Below the pieces are notes generated by a model. The model searched no databases. It was not told where the DNA came from and saw only the letters and a list, made by a program, of their open reading frames with translations. Below, one piece after another: positions 54,243 through 62,063 of a stretch of DNA of 64,000 bases. The position numbers and the translations under genes are program-made. Within the stretch, counting starts at the first letter, position 1; every line of letters starts with the position of its first letter. The stretch lies in the IMG/VR virus record IMGVR_UViG_3300033571_018919, positions 1 through 64,000 of that record; one strand, 5' to 3'. This DNA is from a virus.

Positions 54243-55622
54243 ATGGCAGCAATAACAAAAATTACACCAATAGCGTTAGATGAAACAGCTAACTATACAG
54301 TTAATAATTTAACTGTAACATCTAACGTCAGTTTTGGTAACAGTAATTTAGGTAATTTATCAGTTGCTAATTTCTTTTCAGGCAATGGATCATTATTAAC
54401 TTCACTTACAGGCGGTAATGTAACAGGACAAGTAGGTAATGCATTAATCGCTGGTACAGTGTACACTAATGCACAGCCAAATATTACAAGCGTTGGTACA
54501 TTAAGTAGTCTAAGTGTAACTGCTAATGCAAGTGCTGGTAATATTTTAACAGATAACTTGTTATACGCTAATGGCACAGCATGGACTTTTGGTAGTGGAT
54601 CATATTCAAATACAAATGTTGCTGCGTACTTACCTACGTATACTGGTAATTTTACTGCTGGTAATGTTTCAGGCGCTAATTTAATCAGTGGTAATTTCTT
54701 AACCGGTACATTAACTACAGCAGCACAACCGAATATTACTAGTGTTGGTACATTATCATCACTAACAGTTACTGGACTAATTACTGCAACAGCAAATGGT
54801 GTTAAAGCTGCAAATATTTACGATAGTACCGGTACATTAACAATTGAAACAAAATACGGTAACTTAGCGGGTGATGCAGGAGTATATGGCAATTTAACTG
54901 TTGGTACAAGTGGTACCGGAAATATTACAGCGTATAATGCTAACTTAGGTAATTTAGTTATTGGTAACTTCTTGCAAGGAACATTAACAACAGCACTACA
55001 ACCAAATATTACTTCAGTTGGCACATTGTCTAATCTTACAGTATCAGGTAATGTCTCATTGACTGGAGCAAATGTTTATGTAAGCAACGTAGCTAATTTA
55101 AAAATACCCGGCGGAACTGCTAATTATGTATTATCAACTGATGGGACAGGTAACTTAAGTTGGGCAGCGCAAACTGGTGGCGGAGGTGGCGGCACACCTG
55201 GTGGTAGTAATACACAACTACAGTTTAACAATTCAAATGCGTTTGGCGGTACAACTGGTTTAACATTTGATTCAGTTAATAATAGATTATCGATTACTAA
55301 TTACACATTACCAACAAACGCATTAGGTAATATAAGTGGTAATACAACCATAAATTTAAATGCTGGTATGTATGTTACTGCTACTGTAACTGGTTCGGTA
55401 ACTTGGACTTTTAGTAATTCAGCAACTTCGTCAAATGCTTCAGGCTTTATTTTAGAATTAACAAATGGTGGTAGCAGTACTCAAATTTGGCCTACTTCAG
55501 TTAGATGGCCAAGTGGTGTAGCACCTGCTCTCACAGTAACAGGTGTCGATTTACTTGCTTTTGTTACTGACGATAATGGCACTAATTGGCGTGGTGTCGC
55601 TTCAATGATTGATAGTAAATAA
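54243..55622 (+). CDS. Tail-fibre-like repeat protein (459 aa), anchor type B
   Basis: Starts ITKITPIALDETANYTVNNLT (type-B anchor). It contains three QPNITSVG units, one YSNTNVAAYLPTYTGN, one ANIYDSTGTLTIETKYGN to NLVIGNFLQGTLTT unit, a VSNVANLKIPGGTANYVL knob, and the glycine hinge GGGGGGTPGGSNTQLQF. The C-terminal 110 residues are a different cap (INLNAGMYVTATVTGSVTWTFSN; GFILELTNGGSSTQIWP; LTVTGVDLLAFVTDDNGTNWRG), a phage fibre-end type unlike the other caps in the window. The next gene, a tail-assembly-chaperone-like protein, begins 4 nt after its stop. Confidence 0.75.
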   Translation: MAAITKITPIALDETANYTVNNLTVTSNVSFGNSNLGNLSVANFFSGNGSLLTSLTGGNVTGQVGNALIAGTVYTNAQPNITSVGTLSSLSVTANASAGNILTDNLLYANGTAWTFGSGSYSNTNVAAYLPTYTGNFTAGNVSGANLISGNFLTGTLTTAAQPNITSVGTLSSLTVTGLITATANGVKAANIYDSTGTLTIETKYGNLAGDAGVYGNLTVGTSGTGNITAYNANLGNLVIGNFLQGTLTTALQPNITSVGTLSNLTVSGNVSLTGANVYVSNVANLKIPGGTANYVLSTDGTGNLSWAAQTGGGGGGTPGGSNTQLQFNNSNAFGGTTGLTFDSVNNRLSITNYTLPTNALGNISGNTTINLNAGMYVTATVTGSVTWTFSNSATSSNASGFILELTNGGSSTQIWPTSVRWPSGVAPALTVTGVDLLAFVTDDNGTNWRGVASMIDSK

Positions 55623-55626
55623 TATT

Positions 55627-56115
55627 ATGGCAAATTTTGCATTAGTTGAAAATAACGTAATTATAGAAAGACATGATTTACTTCCAACAACATGGAGAAA
55701 TGTTAGTGGATTAAGTTTGTTGAAAGATGATGAAGAATTATTAAATAATTTAGGTTGGTATACAGTTACTAAAGTATATCCTAATTATGATATATCAACT
55801 CAGTATATCGACGGATATGAGTATTCTTTTGTTGATAATAAAGTCTTAGAAACACCTATACTTAAAAACATTGAGATTGTTGTAATTTCTGAGGAAGAAC
55901 GTTTTGCAACTTTATTAGCAGAATTAAGACTTAAAAGAGATAGCTTGTTAATTGAATCTGATTGGACACAATTAGCAGACGTACAAGCAAGTCACACAAA
56001 TGATTGGAAAACAGCTTGGGCTAATTATAGGCAACAACTTCGTGATTTACCAAACCTATGCATAGTGGGTCAGATAAATATATATGAAGTTATATGGCCT
56101 ACTAAACCCGAGTAA
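55627..56115 (+). CDS. Tail-assembly-chaperone-like protein
   Basis: This protein has 162 residues from the ATG at 55627. An in-frame ATG at 55609 lies inside the previous gene and is less likely. The N-terminal half (MANFALVENNVIIERHDLLP; LNNLGWYTVTKV) resembles fibre-assembly proteins. The C-terminal 55 residues contain a helix, RLKRDSLLIESDWTQLADV, followed by WANYRQQLRDLP. This is the hallmark of the phage tail-assembly chaperone-like family often found beside tail-fibre genes (DWTQ followed by YRQxLRDLP). A role in folding or mounting the neighbouring fibres is likely. Confidence 0.78.
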   Translation: MANFALVENNVIIERHDLLPTTWRNVSGLSLLKDDEELLNNLGWYTVTKVYPNYDISTQYIDGYEYSFVDNKVLETPILKNIEIVVISEEERFATLLAELRLKRDSLLIESDWTQLADVQASHTNDWKTAWANYRQQLRDLPNLCIVGQINIYEVIWPTKPE

Positions 56116-56117
56116 AC

Positions 56118-59100
56118 ATGTTTTTCAAAGAATTTTTATACAAAGCACAAACTCAAACTTTCACCTCCAATAAGCTTTTTACTTGGGGATTAGGCACATC
56201 TGGTCAATTAGGCTCTTACGGTGAATCAAATTTATCACTAGTACAAGCAAGTGCCGGACAATCACACGTGCTTGCTATTACTAGTGATAGTAGATTGTTA
56301 TCGTGGGGAGTTAACAGTGATGGTCAATTGGGCGATGGCACTACTATCAATAAATCTAATCCTGTACAGGTAGGTCAACCTGGTTGGAAAAAAGTAGCAG
56401 CAGGATTACTTCATAGTGTTGCAATTAGAAGTGACGGAACATTATTTTCATGGGGCTCAAATAGCGTTGGTCAATTAGGATTAAATTTAGGAACAGCGGC
56501 TACAGCTCGCCGGTCTAATCCAACACAAATTGGTTCATTAGCAAACTGGATAGATATAAGTGGTAAAGCAACTACAACAATAGCATTAAATGAAGCTAGA
56601 GAACTGTATGCTTGGGGAAATAATAACTTAGGCCAAATAGGTGTTAACGACACAATCAATAGATCAAGCCCCGTACAAATTGGAATAGGATTAAGTTGGT
56701 ATAAAGTTTCTGTTGGTAGTCATGTTATGGGTGTTACAGTGACTGGTGAACTATATGGTTGGGGAGCTAATGGGGCTGGTCAATTAGGAATAAATGCAAC
56801 AAATAATAGAAGTAGCCCAACTCTAGTTGCTAATTCTGGTTATACTGATGTAAGCATAGGTGAAGGCCATACATTAGGATTAGCGTCAGGTAATTTATTG
56901 TTTGCTTGGGGAAATAACCTTGAAGGACAATTGGGTGACGGTACAACTATATTAAAATCTAGTCCAGTACAAATAGGTTCAAGTTCTTTTACTTTTATTA
57001 GTGCAGCTTCTAGATTTAGTCAAGCAATAAGATTAGATGGGGGATTGTTTGCTTGGGGATTAAACACAAGTGGTCAAATTGGAACTAATAATCAAATAGG
57101 TAGGTCAAGCCCAGTACAAGTAGGAACGAGTAGTTGGTCGCTAGTGGCAAGTAGTTTAGTGAGTGGTTGGGTTATAGGAACCACTTCTGACAAAACTGCA
57201 TATGGATGGGGGGCGAACGGTTCAGGACAATTAGGTAATAATACTACCATTACACGATCAAGCCCGACTTTAGTTGCAAGTTCAATTGTTGGTAATTATA
57301 GTGTGCCAATACAAGTAGGGACACTTTCATGGAATGCAATTTCAACTGGGGGTACACATACAATTGCATTAAGAAGTGATAATTTATTATTTGCATGGGG
57401 TTTAAACACTTCAGGCCAATTAGGTGACAATACAGCGATAAGCAAGTCAAGCCCAGTGCAGATAGGTACAAGTAGTTGGACAGCAGTAACAGCAGGTGAA
57501 GCTGATAGTTCTTTTGCCATTAGAAGTGACAATACATTATGGACTTGGGGTAACGTTACAACAAACTTAACTGGTGGAAATATATTAACAGAAAGTTGGC
57601 AACAGGTAACCAATAATGCAAACAGTTCAATTGGATTAAGAGCAGACGGTACATTATGGACATGGGGAGAAAATAGTTTTGGTCAAATTGGTAATAATAC
57701 CACAATTAATAGATCAAGCCCTGTACAAATTGCAAGTGATAAGAGTTGGTTAAAATTAGGTGAAAATAACAATGTAAATAATGCGGTTGCGGCAATAGAC
57801 TCAAATTATAAACTTTGGGTATGGGGTCGCAATAACACTGGTCAACTAGCCACAGGTGATACGATTAATAGATCAAGTCCTGTATTAGTAATGAGTGATA
57901 AAAGCTGGAGTATGGTATCAGCAAGTAAAGGTATTACTACTGATGGTAAACTTTGGAGTTGGGGAGCAGGTGCTACCGGTTTAATTGGAGACAACACCAC
58001 CGTTGATAAATCAAGCCCAGTGCAGTTAAGTGTTGGTACAAGTTTTACATTGGTTTCCGGAGCTTCAGACTCTAATCGTCATACATTTGCTATAAGCACA
58101 ACTGGATTGTTGTATGGTTGGGGATTTAATAACACAGGACAATTAGGTTTAGGTAATACACTAAACAGATCCCAACCTACTTTATTGGCCTCCCCGTTCG
58201 ACACGTTTTCGTGGAATTTCGTTAGTGTTGGCGGCACTGATGGTACTGGCTCAACAGGTGGCCATACATTAGCTTTAAGAAATGATAATACTTTATATGT
58301 TTGGGGATTAAACAACGTAGGACAATTAGGTAATAATACTACTATCAACCGAAGCTCACCATTACAAGTATCATTTGTTAATATTCCACTAAGTTGGGCT
58401 ACAGTGGCAGCTGCTGCTTCAAGATCAACTGCTTTAGATTTTGATGGAAAATTATGGGGTTGGGGTATTAATACGACCTACGGCGCAGTTGGTGACTCTA
58501 CAACAGTTAACAGATCATCCCCCGTAATATTAACAAGCACTGGTGTTACTTTTGCAAAAATTACGTCAGGATATTTTCACAGTAATGGAATAAGAGATGA
58601 TGGATATTTATATGCATGGGGCGCAAATAATTTAGGAAACTTAGGAAATAATACAACAATTAATAGATCCTCACCGGCACTAATAAGTTCTATTCCAACA
58701 AACTTATCAAGTCCAGTGCAACTAGGTGTAGGTAAATCAAATTGGAGTGCTATCCATTCTGGAACTTCAACACATGCAGCAATCGATGCGACAGGCGCGT
58801 TATACATTTGGGGAAGTAATGCGACAGGTCAATTAGGAAATAATAGTGTTTTTACTCGAACAGGATTAAGAGTACTTGACAATAATAGTTGGAATAGTGT
58901 CAGTGTTGGTGCAAGTCATGTGTTAGCCATACGAAATAATAATCAATTGTATGCATGGGGCGGTAATGCAAGTTTTCAAATTGGCGATAATTCCAGTATT
59001 AATAAATCAAGTCCGATTCTCATTGATTCGGCTAGCTGGCTAAGTGTAAGTGCAGGTATTAACCACTCTCTTGCAATTAAATCCGGGGGAGGTTTATATG

Positions 59101-62063
59101 CATGGGGTAGTGGTTTATTTGGTCAAACCGGTATTATTACAGACATTTATTCTTGGACACAAATAAATGCTGGTACAAACTTTGTTTTAGGTGTAAGACA
59201 AGATAGTACATTATGGGGTTATGGACTAAACACTAGTGGTCAACTAGGAGATAGCACTGCCGCTACAAAATCTAGCCCCACTCAAGTAGGTACGACTAGT
59301 TGGAGTAAAATTAGTGCAGGAGGCTCAAATGCACTTGGTATCACTATAGATGGTAAATTATTTTCTTGGGGTTCTGGATCAACATTTCAACTCGGTGATG
59401 GCACAACAATAAACAAATCTAGTCCAGTACAAATAGGAACCAGTAGCTGGTCACAAATTACTACAGGTACAGCACATAGTTTAGCTATTGACATAAATGG
59501 CAGATTATTTGGTTGGGGTACATCTACAGCATTAAATGCTAGCACAGCTCCATTTAGTTGGACAGTTGTATCTGAAAATACATCACATGTAGCAGCAGTT
59601 CGAAGTGACGGATTGTTGTTTGTATGGGGTCTCAATAGTTCAGGACAAGTTGGAGACAATACAACTATTAATAAATCAAGTCCAGTACAAATAGGTACAA
59701 GTAGTTGGTTAACTGTAAGTAGTGGTGTCGATCATACATTAGCTATAACAAGCGATTATAGATTATTTGCCTGGGGCGGTAACACAGGTTTCCAACTAGG
59801 TGATAACACTACTATAAGTAAATCAAGTCCGGTATTATTGTCAGGTCCTAGTTGGACAACGGTAGTCGCTGCAAATAGTTATAGTATGGCATTAAAATCT
59901 AATAATACATTATGGGCGTGGGGTTTAGGAACTTCAGGTCAATTAGGTACACTAACTGAACCTAAGTCATGGATAGAATTAAGTGCAGGCAATAGTACAA
60001 GTTTAGCGATCCGCAGTGATAATACCTTATGGGGATGGGGATTAAACACTAGTTTTCAAATTGGAAATGGCGCAAGTGTAACACAATCTAGTCCAGTACA
60101 AGTAGATAGTTCATTGAGTTGGATAAAAGTAAGCTCAGGCAATAATCATGGCTTAGCAATTACTAATACAGGAGTTTTATATGGCTGGGGAACAAATGCT
60201 CAAGGTCAAGTCGGGAATAATACATCAGTAAATCGTAGTTTACCTACCCTAGTTGATTCATCCGGTAGTTGGAGTGTAGTGAGTGCAGGTAACAGTTTCT
60301 CATTGGGAATAAAAGAAAATAAATTATACACTTGGGGACAAAATAGCTTAGGTCAGTTAGGACAGGGTGATACTATAACAAGATTAAGCCCAACTCAAGT
60401 AGGATTGAACAATTGGACTGTAATAACTTCAAGCGAAACTAATAATTATGCAGGTGCGATTGATAGTAGTAATAGATTATTTTTATGGGGAGTAAACACT
60501 AATTACCAATTAGGTGATGGCACAACAACAAATAGAAATAGCCCTGTTGCAGTATTTGCTACTGGTACAAGTAGTTATGTTCAAGTAAGTGTAGGAGCAA
60601 GTCATACATTAGCAGTTCAAAGTGATGGCACATTGTGGGCCTGGGGGTCAAATACAAATTACATATTAGGATTAGGTGATACGAATATACGTTCAATACC
60701 AACACAAATGGGTTCAAGTAGTTGGACAAGTGTAAGTGCAGGAACAGATCATAGTATGGCAATCAAGTCTGACGGCACACTTTGGGGTTGGGGATTTAAT
60801 CTTTTTGGACAAGTTGGTCTTGCAACAACTGTGTATTCTTGGACTCAAGTTGCAAACACTGGCCTCACAACACACGCTATTAGAAGTGATGGTTTACTAT
60901 TTGGCTGGGGTTTAAATACTTCAGGGGAAATAGGGGATAACTCGATTATTAATAAATCGAGTCCTGTACAAGTAGGAATCAAAACATGGAAAAAAGTTTA
61001 TAATTTTACGGCTCTAGTTGGAAATCTTGCTTCTGTATTAGCCATTGACAATAACGACAATTTGTTTGCTTGGGGCAATAACACATCCGGAAATTTAGGG
61101 GACAATACAGTAATTAGTAGATCCTCACCTGTTGCGGTGGTGATTAAAGGAACAGGTAGCTATACACAAGTCTTTGTTGGTCCGGCTACAGTTGCAATAC
61201 AAAATGATGGAACACTTTGGTCATGGGGTGCTGGATCCTTTGTCGGAGACAACACAACCATTAGTAGATCAAGTCCAGTGCAGATAGGTTCTAGTACATG
61301 GTCTGCAGTAGGAGGTGCTTTATCCACTATTGCTGCTATAGATGCAACTGGTAGATTATTTACTTGGGGTAACCAATCAGCATCGGGTAGTGGCTCGTTA
61401 GGCACAAACGATCTTATAAATAGATCAAGTCCTACACTAGTTGCAGGCGCACCAGGTGCATTTAGTTGGACAAGTGTAAGTTCTGGTGGGGCTAATCATG
61501 TTTTAGCTATTCGTGAAAATGGAGCTGCGTACGGAACGGGTTTAAATGCTCAAGGTCAGTTAGGTGACAACACTGCAACTAGCAAGTCAACTTTTACTTT
61601 AGTTTCTGGGACAACAAGTTTTACTCAAGTAAGGTGTGGATTTAGTTTTACAATAGCATCAGCAAGTGACGGCACGCTTTGGGGTTGGGGGAACAATGAT
61701 TGGGGGCAACTTACTACTACTTTACCAATTGCTGCTAACAGATCAAATCCGGTTCAAATAGTAGCGCCAGGCCCAACAGTGTATTCTACTGGTCAATATA
61801 ATTTAGCCACAATCTATTCTAATGGTTTATTGTATAATCAAGGATACAATTTAAATGGGATGCTAGGAGATGGAACAACAACTAGTAAGTCGCTACCTGT
61901 TCAAATCGGAAACAATCCGATCATAAATATATCAGTACCCGTACAAATTGGTACCGGCAGCTGGAATCAAGTAAATGCAGGTACTCAATATACATTAGCA
62001 AGAGATACTAATAATGTTCTTTATGCTTGGGGTCAGGATACATCAGGACAATTAGGTTTTTAA
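56118..62063 (+). CDS. Giant RCC1-repeat beta-propeller protein (1981 aa)
   Basis: After about 20 residues (MFFKEFLYKAQTQTFTSN) the protein consists almost wholly of about 40 RCC1-type units of roughly 50 residues. The unit reads LxxWGxNxxGQLGDxTTxNKSSPVQIG, then SWxxVSAGxxHxLAI and xSDGT. Seven such units usually make one propeller, so five or six propellers are expected. Several units are shortened, with the KSSPVQ part replaced by xSWTxV (for example near residues 480, 1010, 1145, 1275 and 1570), which may mark propeller boundaries. There is no signal peptide or membrane segment. Position at the end of the fibre array suggests a virion adhesin. RCC1 folds serve protein or chromatin binding in cells, but the ligand here is unknown. 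It starts 2 nt after the chaperone-like gene. Confidence 0.82.
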   Translation: MFFKEFLYKAQTQTFTSNKLFTWGLGTSGQLGSYGESNLSLVQASAGQSHVLAITSDSRLLSWGVNSDGQLGDGTTINKSNPVQVGQPGWKKVAAGLLHSVAIRSDGTLFSWGSNSVGQLGLNLGTAATARRSNPTQIGSLANWIDISGKATTTIALNEARELYAWGNNNLGQIGVNDTINRSSPVQIGIGLSWYKVSVGSHVMGVTVTGELYGWGANGAGQLGINATNNRSSPTLVANSGYTDVSIGEGHTLGLASGNLLFAWGNNLEGQLGDGTTILKSSPVQIGSSSFTFISAASRFSQAIRLDGGLFAWGLNTSGQIGTNNQIGRSSPVQVGTSSWSLVASSLVSGWVIGTTSDKTAYGWGANGSGQLGNNTTITRSSPTLVASSIVGNYSVPIQVGTLSWNAISTGGTHTIALRSDNLLFAWGLNTSGQLGDNTAISKSSPVQIGTSSWTAVTAGEADSSFAIRSDNTLWTWGNVTTNLTGGNILTESWQQVTNNANSSIGLRADGTLWTWGENSFGQIGNNTTINRSSPVQIASDKSWLKLGENNNVNNAVAAIDSNYKLWVWGRNNTGQLATGDTINRSSPVLVMSDKSWSMVSASKGITTDGKLWSWGAGATGLIGDNTTVDKSSPVQLSVGTSFTLVSGASDSNRHTFAISTTGLLYGWGFNNTGQLGLGNTLNRSQPTLLASPFDTFSWNFVSVGGTDGTGSTGGHTLALRNDNTLYVWGLNNVGQLGNNTTINRSSPLQVSFVNIPLSWATVAAAASRSTALDFDGKLWGWGINTTYGAVGDSTTVNRSSPVILTSTGVTFAKITSGYFHSNGIRDDGYLYAWGANNLGNLGNNTTINRSSPALISSIPTNLSSPVQLGVGKSNWSAIHSGTSTHAAIDATGALYIWGSNATGQLGNNSVFTRTGLRVLDNNSWNSVSVGASHVLAIRNNNQLYAWGGNASFQIGDNSSINKSSPILIDSASWLSVSAGINHSLAIKSGGGLYAWGSGLFGQTGIITDIYSWTQINAGTNFVLGVRQDSTLWGYGLNTSGQLGDSTAATKSSPTQVGTTSWSKISAGGSNALGITIDGKLFSWGSGSTFQLGDGTTINKSSPVQIGTSSWSQITTGTAHSLAIDINGRLFGWGTSTALNASTAPFSWTVVSENTSHVAAVRSDGLLFVWGLNSSGQVGDNTTINKSSPVQIGTSSWLTVSSGVDHTLAITSDYRLFAWGGNTGFQLGDNTTISKSSPVLLSGPSWTTVVAANSYSMALKSNNTLWAWGLGTSGQLGTLTEPKSWIELSAGNSTSLAIRSDNTLWGWGLNTSFQIGNGASVTQSSPVQVDSSLSWIKVSSGNNHGLAITNTGVLYGWGTNAQGQVGNNTSVNRSLPTLVDSSGSWSVVSAGNSFSLGIKENKLYTWGQNSLGQLGQGDTITRLSPTQVGLNNWTVITSSETNNYAGAIDSSNRLFLWGVNTNYQLGDGTTTNRNSPVAVFATGTSSYVQVSVGASHTLAVQSDGTLWAWGSNTNYILGLGDTNIRSIPTQMGSSSWTSVSAGTDHSMAIKSDGTLWGWGFNLFGQVGLATTVYSWTQVANTGLTTHAIRSDGLLFGWGLNTSGEIGDNSIINKSSPVQVGIKTWKKVYNFTALVGNLASVLAIDNNDNLFAWGNNTSGNLGDNTVISRSSPVAVVIKGTGSYTQVFVGPATVAIQNDGTLWSWGAGSFVGDNTTISRSSPVQIGSSTWSAVGGALSTIAAIDATGRLFTWGNQSASGSGSLGTNDLINRSSPTLVAGAPGAFSWTSVSSGGANHVLAIRENGAAYGTGLNAQGQLGDNTATSKSTFTLVSGTTSFTQVRCGFSFTIASASDGTLWGWGNNDWGQLTTTLPIAANRSNPVQIVAPGPTVYSTGQYNLATIYSNGLLYNQGYNLNGMLGDGTTTSKSLPVQIGNNPIINISVPVQIGTGSWNQVNAGTQYTLARDTNNVLYAWGQDTSGQLGF

